From contig NC_092578.1 in assembly GCF_037975245.1 (NCBI RefSeq), positions 12,816,321 to 12,880,320 of the forward strand: a stretch of 64,000 bases of DNA. Reading direction: 5' to 3'. Below, piece by piece: positions 1 to 10,800 of this stretch; position 1 is the first letter of the stretch, and each line of letters starts with the position of its first letter. The stretch comes from Apostichopus japonicus (lineage: Eukaryota > Echinodermata > Holothuroidea > Aspidochirotida > Stichopodidae). The position numbers and the translations under genes were made by a program. The notes beneath the pieces were generated by a model. That model had not been told where the DNA came from. It worked only from the letters and a program-made list of their open reading frames with translations, and did not search any database.

Positions 1-185
1 AGAACAGAGCAATGAGACCTGATCAGCATTTTAGTGAGTTCAAGTAACACTGTTTGGCTGCAGGGCAGGTATCAACAAACGACCATTGTTACTAAATAGA
101 AAAATGTCGGATCATTAATACAGTGAAGGATCATGTAAAATCGTTTAAATTAGAGAGGAGACTTTTGACAGACCATTTCTACCCT

Positions 186-660
186 GCTACTGATATAGCA
201 GATTACTATGAGTGTCATGTAAAACTATATACAAAGATTTATACCGTATACTGATATAGCAGATTGATATTATGAGTGTTATGTAAAACTATACAAACAT
301 TTCTACGGTATACTGATATAGCTGATTACTATGAGTGTCATGTAAAACTATATACAAAGATTTATACCGTATACTGATATAGCAGATTGATATTATGAGC
401 GTTATGTAAAACTATACAAACATTTACCGTATACTGATGTAGCAGATTATTATGAGTGTCATGTAAAACTATATAAACATTTATACCGTATACTGATATA
501 GCAGGTTGATTATTATGAGTGTCATGTAAAACTATACAAACATTTACCGTATACTGATATAGCAGATTATTATGAGTGTCATGTAAAACTATATAAACAG
601 TTATACCGTATACTGATATAGCAGGTTGGTTATTGTGAGTGTCATGTAAAACTATACAAA
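186..660. repeat. Tandem repeat downstream of the IgSF stop codon
   Basis: About eight units of 58-62 bp beginning ACTGATATAGCAGATT and ending with TATACCGTAT-like text. Two unit types alternate (with TATATACAAAG or TATACAAAC). It probably lies in the 3' UTR or just beyond. Confidence 0.85.
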
Positions 661-666
661 ATGAGG

Positions 667-748
667 TTAGTTACTTGATTGGTCGCCTGGTTGATCTAAG
701 TCTGTCATCTCAACGTTTGCTTGTCCATCCGAGGCAGCACCGACATTT
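667..748 (-). CDS. IgSF gene: terminal coding exon
   Basis: Acceptor TTTTTTCCAG, phase 2 in. It reads TNVGAASDGQANVEMTDLDQ PGDQSSN and then TAA: acidic, polar, no tyrosine motifs. The region immediately downstream is a tandem repeat. Confidence 0.72.
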
Positions 749-3342
749 CTGGAAAAAATGACATAAATAAATATATAAATGTGTGTTTTTATTTTGCACA
801 AAATGATAGTGAACAATACAAGCTAGACTTTATTTACGCAAGCTCATTTCTCGAAGCTGTTTACACAAAGCTATAACAGTGGACATATTTGACATTTCTT
901 TATAGTAGGGGTAGAATTCTTTTTCAAAAGAAATATCAGTTACTATTCGTAGACATATACTATTTGGAACAATTATGCTTAACTTACGTCGATAGCCTAG
1001 CTCCCCTGGAGACTGCAAGGGAGAGAGAGAGAGAGTCATAAAACGAATTTTGAGAGATTCTTTTAAAACCAAAGTTATTGATTATTACCCCCTTACCCTC
1101 TACATTCCACCCTCCCTGTAGCAGCTAGACCCTCCTTTCATCCCCACACTTATCTGTGAAGCCAGTGCTATTCTGTATATCATAAACGTATAATCGATTT
1201 GATGAATGATGGAAGAATATTGTCACTTTTTTTAAATTAACCTCCATTTCTATAACGAGTGTGTTTGCGAGGGGGGGGGGGCGTAGGGCGGGGAGTGAAG
1301 GGAGGGGAGGGAATGAGGGGAGGGAGGGAATGAGGAAGTGTTTGCGGGGAGTGGGTGTTTCTGGTTACCATCATGTGGGCAAGGTGATAACATAAACTCA
1401 GGGGGTATTCTACTTGTTGAGTCCTCAAGACTTGTAATATTTCTATTTGCTTCATAATGACGTATAATACTTTTCTTTGTACTTTACGGATGGATGGATG
1501 GATGAAAGCGGTATAGGCTACTCACATTTAAATTTCTTGATTATCATGGAACAGCTTAAGAAGATGAGGCTCATGAGGAGAGCCGCTGTCCCAATAATTA
1601 CCCACTGAATAGAGCCAACTAATGATGTCCCAGTAGTGATGCCCGGTAATTCAGATACAAAACGTTGTTCAGAAACTTGTAAAATAATAAAATGAAATAA
1701 CGTTATATGTATGCTTATTTGAAAATAAATAACGTTATGTTTATGCTTATGTGAAAATGATACCAAAGGTAACACCGATACAGAGGTACACAAGGACATA
1801 TGTAGGTAAAAAATAAGGGCTTATGAGAACACATAGGTAAAAGTTAGAGTCATGAGGCTAAGGGAGGGGGGGGGGGCTTGCTCCTGAAACCACCCGGTAT
1901 ATTTTTTACTTACCAGGTAGTGTGACTTTCCTTGATATATTAGTTTCCATATCAACTTCTTGTAATTTACTAAGACAGAAGATCTTAGTTTCTTGGGTCC
2001 GAAGCAAAAACTGAAACGACAGAGACAGGTTGAATATGTTTCCATGTCTGGTATAATCCTGTATTCCTGATATATTCATGTCGGTCATGCTGGAGTTAGG
2101 GTCACTCAGTTTACAGGATAATGATGAGTTTGGTCTTCCTCCAAAAGAACGGAACGTAACTTTCACAAGATTGTCATCTCCCGTAAGATGAACCGTGTCA
2201 ATAGAATCTTGGCCATTAATTATAATTGACAAATCCGTCGGTACAACTGAAATCAAAATCACGTAAAATCTCTTAAAATAATCTAACAATTCTTTTGAAA
2301 CTGATTTCCTAGAATAGAAATAATTAATTCATCTTCAAGTATTTTGGTATAAATACGTTATATAAATATGAAAAACAAGTCCGTGCTGGTGAAATATTGA
2401 TGGAGCCCTCTAATTAAATTAAATTTGTGATTACATCTATAGAAACAGCACAGTAAATACTGAAATGTTTACTTATAAACAGAAGGATAATATTTCTAAT
2501 AAAAATAAAGCATTTGACATCATTTTATATGTAGAAAACATTGACAGCTAAGCAGGCATTCCAATACTTGTTAAGGGTAAATCAACAAGAAAATTATAAT
2601 TGGAAAGTTAAATTTTGTTGTGAAGAATGTCTGCAATGATGACGTCACACCTATAATGTGATCCACTTACTGAAGCGATGGAAGGTATACCCAGTCACAC
2701 CGTGTTCCGTGCAATCAACCATATTTCGAGTTATTGGGGAACGACATTGAGATGGGATTTTCCTCACCATTAAGGAATATTTTCCTCTCTTAAGATTAGT
2801 GTTAGGCTACGTTTTCTGCCACCGGACTATACCTTTCAGGACCCTCGAAACATATACCGCGTTCTAAAAGGAACTTACGTTATATGTTTACATTTAAAGA
2901 TGAGATTTCTAGGGGGGGGGGGGAGCCAGCTTGTTCATCTCAATACCTTTTTTTGTATGTTTGAGAGAGTGTCTTTCTTGTTTTCATTTTCTTCAAAATG
3001 TACTGTAACCCGTTTTCTTCTTACCATAAGTGTTCAGCATTACTGTCTTATTATAGCCTGTACCCGACGTGTGTCCATCAAAATTAGCAGTACACGAGAT
3101 ATATTCTTGTTCGTTTGTCGGTACGTGATGCAGAATAGATGTTGTATTAAACAAGGTGGTATCATTTGTGACACTGGATGAGGAAGCATTTTTCCTCTCG
3201 TTCCCAATTGTCCAGGATAAACTCATCCGTGGTTTTGCTGCCACAGCATTACATATAACAGTAATACTATGTTGTTGTTCTACCCATTGTACTATCGCAA
3301 CATTCTTACTGTCTATTACCTGGAGAAACATAGTTGGCGGAA
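667..3342 (-). CDS. Immunoglobulin-superfamily single-pass membrane protein, 3' five exons
   Basis: Five exons join in phase (1, 1, 1, 1, 2) into 301 codons ending at TAA 667-669: two Ig-like domains, a juxtamembrane stalk, one TM helix and a 39-residue tail. Many N-x-S/T sites (NAS, NDT, NTT, NKT, NSS, NIS, NLS) suggest heavy glycosylation of an extracellular part. The tail (KKFKFSRGARLST...DLDQPGDQSSN) has no Tyr, hence no ITIM or ITAM. Signal peptide and any further Ig exons lie upstream and were not identified; the receptor gene bounds the search at about 7.3 kb. A cell-surface adhesion or recognition role is inferred from architecture only. Confidence 0.82.
988..1012 (-). CDS. IgSF gene: 25-nt microexon of the cytoplasmic tail
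   Basis: Flanked by CCTTGCAG acceptor and GTAAGT donor, phase 1 in and 2 out, coding FSRGARLS. It is needed: joining the TM exon directly to the last exon creates an immediate TAA, whereas including the microexon keeps the frame open to the final stop. Confidence 0.7.
1267..1345. repeat. G-rich low-complexity tract
   Basis: Long run of G followed by GGGAGGGGAGGGAATGAGG-type repeats on the plus strand; many closely spaced G runs make it a G-quadruplex candidate. It sits in the intron between IgSF microexon and TM exon. Confidence 0.6.
1526..1675 (-). CDS. IgSF gene: stalk and transmembrane exon
   Basis: Phase 1-1, 150 nt. A short stalk (VSEQRFVSELPGITTGTS) precedes WVIIGTAALLMSLIFLSCSM, a single membrane helix, and IIKKFK as stop-transfer. 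Acceptor TTTTACAAG, donor AAAT/GTGAGT. Confidence 0.85.
1914..2246 (-). CDS. IgSF gene: second Ig-like domain exon with atypical cysteines
   Basis: Phase 1-1, 333 nt. VVPTDLSIIINGQDS mirrors the start of the previous domain. The B-strand position reads VKVTFRSFGGRP (Arg where Cys is expected) and the C strand reads SLSCKLSD (Cys where Trp is expected). The F-strand Cys (KIFCLSKL) is present. Acceptor GATTTCAG, donor CCTG/GTAAGT. Confidence 0.82.
2247..3024. other. IgSF intron, no gene seen
   Basis: Contains AT-rich sequence, one perfect TGACGTCA (2640-2647) and a poly-G run near 2911-2923. No further exon found. Confidence 0.6.
3025..3342 (-). CDS. IgSF gene: Ig domain exon (membrane-distal of the two)
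   Basis: Phase 1-1, 318 nt. VPPTMFLQVIDSKNVAIVQW begins the domain, HSITVICNAVAAKPRMSLSW gives Cys and Trp, and EQEYISCTANFDG gives the second Cys. Acceptor TTCATGCAG chosen because it supplies the usual P-P-T domain start; an inner AG at 3312 is also in frame. Donor TTATG/GTAAGA. Confidence 0.85.
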
Positions 3343-3413
3343 CTGCATGAAAACGAGAGAAATTAAAGAAAAAACGTGTAATGTAATTTGACTGTTCCGC
3401 CGATGTATAGAGA

Positions 3414-3928
3414 CAGGGGTTAGGAAGCTTCCTAACAGTTGGGGGGGGGGGGCACAGCATCAGAGGGGCACTTTCTCATTCCACAATCACCACTCGTTAT
3501 GCTATTAACCGATATATACCGGTCATATCACTTAAATATATATATAAATATATAACACATATATATACCGATATATACCGGTCATATCACTTAAATATAT
3601 ATAAATATATAACACATATATATAAATATATATGTGTTAGTTTGCTATCAATACTATTATGGTGCGCTGCAACATTGATTTTTTATTTATTGAGATTGTT
3701 TATTAACCGTGCTACAGAAAGATATGAGATATAATTTTAAAAATAGCATTTACAGACTAAAAATAAATAATTAAAATAAAATATCAGAATTAAAAAAGGC
3801 TTAAGATATCCAAAAAACAGTTCTTTATCAAAAGGGGCACAGTGAATTTGCCAGTAGGGCACACTTGCTATTTTGGAAAAGGTGTGGGGGCACGTGCTCC
3901 AACCCCCCCCCCGGCTCCTACCCACCTG
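3414..3928. mobile_element. hAT-like non-autonomous element with 8-bp TSD
   Basis: Termini CAGGGGTTAGGAAG and, reversed, CAGGTGGGTAGGAG are flanked by identical TATAGAGA (3406-3413 and 3929-3936). Poly-G near the left end and poly-C near the right. Interior has a duplicated ATATATACCGGTCATATCAC block and AT microsatellite. No transposase. Confidence 0.72.
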
Positions 3929-5469
3929 TATAGAGAGAACTATAAAAATTATTCAACTGAGATTCAACTGCGATACGTATTATTTTCCTGCAGTAGGCCT
4001 ACTGCTAGTCTATTGAAGCTGTAAGTCAAAATCAGTCGTTTTTGTTGTACACGTATGACATCATAGATTGTTGCGCAATGCACAAATAAATTGAATAAAT
4101 TTCGATATTTAACACTATAGCATAACGGATCTAGCTATGTGACTGGGCGTAATACCAATGTGCGACGTTTTACAAGATCCGTGTTATATACATACTTTTC
4201 CATGCGATGTTACCATAACATAAACAGTCCCTCGGGTTTTTCCGTCAAGTGAAACGTAAAACCATCACGTGACCAGCAAAAATTAACATTGTTTTTTATT
4301 CCAATGCTGACATTAGGAAGAGTATCATTACACCTTAATAATAGAATAACTTATACCTTCCAAAAATTGACGAAATATTACAACAAACGAGAAAAAAATG
4401 GAAGACAAAGGAACAAACATAACTATATCACGTCCGTCGAATTTCAAATTAAGTTGGTCGAATTCTGTCTCGACTGGTCGGAATTCGCATTCGACCGGTC
4501 GATATGACCAACTCTGTACCCTAGCAGAACCATATCTCTTACCTTGAGCGAGTTGAGTGCACCCCATGCGACCTCAGTTTTCTACAAACGTTAATCATTC
4601 CATTAATTATGTTAAAAGAATTCCTAAACTGATACTCTGACCTCCAAAAATTGTTGCATTTTGACATGTCGAATTCACCATTAACATGCCAAACTTTTAT
4701 ATAATTAATATGTCGAAAATTGCTTATCAGTTAGCAAATATGTCGAATTATGGAAGTAATGGTGGTCGAACCCATCGTAATATGGCGATTAGCGCCCCGC
4801 GACAAATATAGTTTGTGACTCTTACCAGAAGAATGCAAATGGTGGCTAAAACTTGTAAATATTATATTGTCAAAGAGAACATATTTTCCATCGCAAAGAA
4901 ATACTTTTGGAAATAACAGTTCTTCAGGCATTAATACACACAAGGAAACGCCTAAGTGATCGAAAACCACCCAGGTGACCCTCGTATTAACTTGGAATTT
5001 ATCCGATCACCTCCTCGAATTCATTTGGAAGTTCAAGTCGTCTTTAACTTTCACTTACTGTTCCAAATGGCGGAGTGATTATTGTCTTGTCACTCCCAGA
5101 ACAATGGAACGATTGTCCTTATATAAAAAAAAACAACTGTTAGTTTTAAAATAAAACCGAAATAAAAGAACGAGTTCAAAAAGAAATGCATTTAACAAGA
5201 GAGTAAAAGCGTGACTTTATTTGTTTATTGCATATTATAAACAAGATTTGTAATGAGCAACGTTTAAGGGAGTTGTTATATGGAAGAGAATTCTCAATTA
5301 GTCTGTGTAATCATGCATATAGGCTAAGGAGAAGTTATTGGCAAAATAGAAAGACATTCAAAGTAAATAGTTGAAGGGATTAAAATCTGGGCAAATAAAG
5401 AACATATTATTATCCATATTACTGCATAGTAGTAAAAATGTCACAACTTAAAGGTCTGCTGTATAGACC
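3929..5469. other. Region upstream of IgSF exons, no secure gene
   Basis: The 5' end of the IgSF gene should lie here or nearby. A weak candidate is an open stretch at about 4830-4976 (minus) with a phase-1 donor TTCTG/GTAAGA, but its translation does not look like a signal peptide or a clear Ig strand. 4440-4500 has repeated GGTCG-AATT-type words of likely transposon origin. Confidence 0.4.
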
Positions 5470-6467
5470 CACTGGCGGATCCAAGGGGGGCCATGACCCC
5501 CCCCCCCCCAAAGGTGAGCCAAAAAGTGTTTCCGAACATCCGCTAAATCATATGATTGGAAATTAATAAAATCGAGAGGAATAGCAGTGGTAGACTAGTC
5601 TAAACCTTTTCGTTTTCTGGTTTAAAATTAAATGCAGAGCTCCCAACTGACCCGCAATTCGCGGGAATTAGACCCGCAGTCTAACACCCAAACCCGCTGA
5701 CCCGCACAAGCGTCCGAAAAAACCGCATTGTAATTGTCAAGTAAACATAAAAAAATTTGCATCAAATTTTGACTTAGCAACCATCATTTCTTTAGCATTT
5801 AGCATAATAGTGTATAAAACCTCCTTTACAGCATAATTTGAACCTTTGAATTGGGGCGAGCAGCGAACATTTTCATGCCACGGGAAAGAATGAATTATCA
5901 CCTACTATTCAATTTATTGATGTTACACACAAAAAAATGCATATTTCTCTGAAAATTTTGGGTGACAAAAGCCTTTCTAAGTGCCACCATTTTACATGTA
6001 GGCATCACCAGGATTCCAAAAAAATTCAATAGGGGGAGGGGGACACCCCCTCCCCTTATACCCCTCCCCCAGGACGGCGATTCGTGGCATGGACCAGTAT
6101 TTGCCTTCTCAAGAGTTGGGAGCTATGTAAATGTATGAGCATGAGGATTTACAGTTCAACACCATTTTGCAGTTACAGGCTGGTTGTAAGAAATTTATAA
6201 CCTATGAGAAATAAAATTTCTTGAGAAAGATGATCCCAACTTTGTTTTATAAATATTTTAGAAAATTACACCTGGGAAACATTTGTTTTAGAAGTAAATT
6301 AACATCACCATTGTACACTTTTGTCGCACCAAATTGCATCTGAGGGCATTCAGCAATAGAAAATTTTCCAAAGGGGAGGGGGGCACCCCCTCCCCTTAGA
6401 CCCCTCCCCCATATCACTCTAATGCCACTTTGGCCCCTCCCAAACAAGGGCCCTGGATCCGCCAGTG
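5470..6467. mobile_element. hAT-like element with perfect 8-bp TSD
   Basis: Perfect terminal inverted repeat CACTGGCGGATCCA at both ends, flanked by TATAGACC (5462-5469 and 6468-6475). Subterminal GGGGGG and CCCCCC blocks and two related C-rich blocks (6031-6080, 6370-6415). Non-autonomous; hosts another element inside. Confidence 0.85.
5635..6127. mobile_element. Nested short inverted-repeat element
   Basis: Ends CAGAGCTCCCAACT and, reversed, CATAGCTCCCAACT, flanked by TAAATG on both sides (5629-5634, 6128-6133). It sits inside the 5470-6467 element, so it is younger than it. Confidence 0.6.
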
Positions 6468-7188
6468 TATAGACCCCAACTATAACTATCACGGAAAAAA
6501 CGCTTCTTGGGAATCGACCTGCCTTGTTCGTAAAATTACTTCTTTTTACCAATTAGTCTGCAACTCCTGCCACAAACTTTTCCTGTATGAGGGTCTTTGT
6601 GTGGCCGCTGTATGATTAACTACACTGTAGACATGAACATATTTCCACACAGTGTTTAGAGCCTAATGGTGTTAAGAAGCTATGCAGGCTAATTGTACAG
6701 CCTGAGGTGGATTTACGACCGTGGTAGGTCGATTACATAATCACAAAATTCCTATTATAAAGCGTGCTATAATTGGAGCCAAAAATGCAGTTCTATAAGG
6801 AAGTACAAAAGATATCAATTTACAAATTAAAAAAATAGTTAATATGTTTGACCATTATCGTTCTCTTTTAGTTGTATAAAGTTAAATAAAATGTTTTGAT
6901 TGAGTTATAAAAATTCATAAAACTATTGATTAAACATTAAACATTAGCTGTAGTGACAACATCATCAATTTAACTTTAACATTAAAGAAGCCTTCCAGAT
7001 ATTAATATATTTAAAAAGTAAATAGCTATAGAAACTTGACTACAGCTCAATATTTTCTTTTTCCTTGTACTTAGAAAAGCAAAACTAAAATTCTGTTTAA
7101 ATTCAACCTTTAAAATATGATTCTGTAAAAAGTATACGCTGAAGATATATCTACTCTATAAAACAGTAAACTAATATTACAGTAAACC
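6468..7188. other. Spacer downstream of the receptor gene
   Basis: AT-rich, no gene recognised. It separates the receptor poly(A) signals from the hAT-like element. Confidence 0.5.
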
Positions 7189-7203
7189 TTTATTTCGTTT
7201 ATT
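7189..7203 (-). promoter_or_regulatory. Candidate polyadenylation signals of the receptor gene
   Basis: Two AATAAA hexamers on the minus strand (forward TTTATT at 7189-7194 and 7198-7203) lie about 130-145 nt after the receptor stop codon. Spacing is plausible for a short 3' UTR; no cleavage-site evidence is available. Confidence 0.5.
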
Positions 7204-7333
7204 GGTTTCATATGTATGGTTTCATATATTAGTTTCATATATTCGTTTCATGTATATATATATATGGTTTTACTAATTTGTAGCCTACATGGAACACAGC
7301 AGAAAAATGAAAGAAGCAATGTATTTGAGAGTT

Positions 7334-7835
7334 TCAGGGGGATGAAGTAGATTCCATCTGAATTTTCTCAGTGGTGTTTTCGTCACTGTTAACATTTTGA
7401 TTTCCTTTGGGGTTTTTGGAACTCGATGAACCTGTGGATCTAGTATTGGAACTTTCGTTAACTTTGTTTCCTCCAGTCTGCCCAAAAATTAACCTCCATT
7501 CCATTTGGACCTCCTGGTTTCTCACACAGAAGATGAGAAAGATGAATAATCCTTGCAGGGAGTTGCAGATGAGGAAGAGGAGATTAAATATAAACTGGGC
7601 ACCACCTATCGCGAAGAATCCAAACAGCCAGGCGAGACCCAGCAGCATCAAGAGGGAGATGGCATTTTGGATGCGTTTAATGTTTTCTTTCCTGGGATCA
7701 TCCTTCTTCAACTGTGGGCGACATGTGATTTGTTTGATTATTAAGACAAACATGACCAGATTGAACACCAGCATGACAGCGATGAACTGAACAACACCAA
7801 TGTAAAATGTCATGGTACCTGTTTGCGGAAAACAG
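7334..7835 (-). CDS. Receptor exon 18: TM5 to TM7 and cytoplasmic tail, stop
   Basis: Starts at acceptor TCCTGCAG. CFPQTGTMTFYIGVV carries the ECL2 Cys and TM5. AISLLMLLGLAWLFGFFAIG is TM6 and LFLICNSLQGLFIFLIF is TM7. The tail is Ser/Thr/Asn rich (SSNTRSTGSSSSKNPKGNQN...) and ends ESTSSP-stop, with no PDZ-binding consensus that I recognise. Confidence 0.95.
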
Positions 7836-10800
7836 CTGCAGGAGAGAGAGGATCAGATGATGTAAAAAAAATCACTGACCTTATAAATAGATAAAATATA
7901 TTTAAGAGCACCGTTTTCCTAAGTAATGGTTTGTGTGAGGATAAACAGGGCCAGCTCTTTCTTTGTTGTAACAGATAAAGAACCTACCCTCTGCCTTTAA
8001 TCCTCTCTTTGTCCCTCCACAGTTTATCTCCTTCCTCTCCTCTTCCCCTGTTGCTTTCTTTTCACCATCCATTGTCTACTTTTAATCCCATTTCATCCAT
8101 CTCATTGTGTTCACCATGCTCATTAACCTGTCTGTATTCTGTGCGTGTTTTTGTCCCCTCTGTTACTGTAACTTGTCATTTAGCCTCTGAAGAAGATCCT
8201 GCTAGGATCGAAACGTCAGGCCAACTTACTTTTACACAGATAAAGAACCTGCCTGAACTTAGTAATCCACTGATGGCCATAAATAGAAGACCTTCCCCAG
8301 TGTGTGTGATCCCTAGATGTTAGTTAACAGCCGAATGTCCCAACTGTTTGTGGTCAATACATCTTCATCAATCGCAGATTTCACCTATTGTTTGAGGTCC
8401 ATGCATGTTTATGATCAGCAGATTTAACCTATTGTTTGAGGTCCATGCATGTTTATGATCAGCAGATTTAACCTATTGTTTGAGGCCCATGCATGATGAT
8501 GATCAGCAGATTTAACCTATTGTTTGAGGTCTATGCATGTTTACGATCAGCAGATTTAACCTATTGTTTGAGGTCCATGCATGATTATGATCAGCAGATT
8601 TAACCTATTGTTTGAGGTCCATGCATGTTTTTGATTAGCAGATTTAACCTATTGTTTGAGGTCCATGCATGATTATGATCAGCAGATTAAACCTATTGTT
8701 TGAGGTCTATGCATGTTTATGATCAGCAGATTTAACCTATTGTTTGAGGTCCACGCGTGTTTATGATCAGCAGATTTAACCTATTGCTTGAGGTCTATGC
8801 ATGTTTATGATCAGCAGATTTAACCTATTGTTTGAGGTCCATGCGTGTTTATGATCAGCAGATGTAACCTATTGTTTGAGGTCCATGCATGTTTATGATC
8901 AGCAGATGTAACCTATTGTTTGAGGTCCATGCATGTTTATGATCAGCAGATGTAACCTATTGTTTGAGGTCCATGCATGATTATGATCAGCAGATTTAAC
9001 CTATTGTTTGAGGTCCATGCATGTTTTTGATTAGCAGATTTAACCTATTGTTTGAGGTCCATGCATGATTATGATCAGCAGATTTAACCTATTGTTTGAG
9101 GTCCATGCATGTTTATGATCAGCAGCATTAACCTATTGTTTGAGGTCCATGCATGATTATGATCAGCAGATTTAACCTATTGTTTGAGGTCTATGCATGT
9201 TTACGATCAGCAGATTTAACCTATTGTTTGAGGTCCATGCATGATTATGATCAGCAGATTTAACCTATTGTTTGAGGTCCATGCATGTTTTTGATTAGCA
9301 GATTTAACCTATTGTTTGAGGTCCATGCATGATTATGATCAGCAGATTTAACCTATTGTTTGAGGTCCATGCATGTTTATGATCAGCAGCATTAACCTAT
9401 TGTTTGAGGTCCATGCATGTTTATGATCAGCAGATTAAACCTATTGTTTGAGGTCCATGCATGTTTATGATCAGCAGATTTAACCTATTGTTTGAGGTCC
9501 ATGCGTGTTTATGATCAGCAGATTTAACCTATTGTTTGAGGTCCATGCATGTTTATGATCAGCAGATTTAACCTATTGCTTGAGGTCTATGCATGTTTAT
9601 GATCAGCAGATTTAACCTATTGTTTGAGGTCCATGCATGATTATGATCAGCAGATGTAACCTATTGTTTGAGGTCCATGCGTGTTTATGATCAGCAGATA
9701 TAACCTATTGCTTGAGGTCCATGCATGTTTATGATCAGCAGATTTAACCTATTGTTTGAGGTCCATGCATGTTTATGATCAGCAGATTTAACCTATTGTT
9801 TGAGGCCCATGCATGATTATGATCAGCAGATTTAACCTATTGTTTGAGGTCCATGCATGATTATGATCAGCAGATTTAACCTATTGTTTGAGGCCCATGC
9901 ATGTTTATGATCAGCAGATTTAACCTATTGTTTGAGGTCCATGCATGATTATGATCAGCAGATTTAACCTATTGTTTGAGGCCCATGCATGATTATGATC
10001 AGCAGATTTAACCTATTGTTTGAGGTCCATGCATGTTCAAAAACAGCAGAATTAACTTAACATTACATTAGCACTCTTGAAATATATTCCCTCTCACTAA
10101 AGCATTAAATGTGTAATTAAATACTCCTTGAAATATATGCCAAATTATTTGGAAGGTTGATCAAAACAACAACTCTCACAAGCTAAAATTTGGGAGCAAG
10201 ACTGAAGGTCATTAACAGAGGAACTGTAACCCATCAGGATGTTACTTACTAATCTCCTCTGTAATTTACTGACTTCACAGCGACCGATACTACCACAACC
10301 ACAAGAGGAAGACCTGTCAAAAATGAATGTAACAGTTTATTAAGTTTAGATTTCATTAATTGATCTTGCATAGGGTGCATCATACTTCCAAACTGTCCAT
10401 TACTTTGTAAATTACAGATTGCAAAGAGGATCCAGTTTGTCACTCTGGATATTTTGGAGGTAATTTTGTGGTTTAACCCTTTGAATCAATATCACATGAA
10501 CCACTGGCCCTCAAACATTGCCTGTTCCCTCCCCCTCCCCCCCCCCCCCATCACCATAGATATGAACCCTATTGCACCTCCTCTGAATATATGGAACTTA
10601 AATACTTATACAAATAATGATTACCCCATGCAACCAAAGCTGCCTTCTTCATAAAATGTTGGACACCTGAGTTAAAGACTTTAACGAACAAGAAATACAT
10701 GTTAATCGCCTCTACACACATCCATGCAACAGTGGCGAGACAGAAGTAGTGAATGAGGGCACCAAACATGATGCAAACAGCTCCCAAATTTGCACGGTCA

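Noticed and set aside
4731-4970. Signal-peptide or Ig exon of the IgSF gene
   Set aside because: It has a usable phase-1 donor, but no ATG start, no hydrophobic leader in frame and no convincing Ig strand.
6247-6552. 101-aa minus-strand frame
   Set aside because: It runs through the right end of the hAT-like element and its poly-C block; it is element sequence, not a gene.
8342-10050. CRISPR-like regular repeats
   Set aside because: Units are directly adjacent with no unique spacers, in an intron of a eukaryotic gene.
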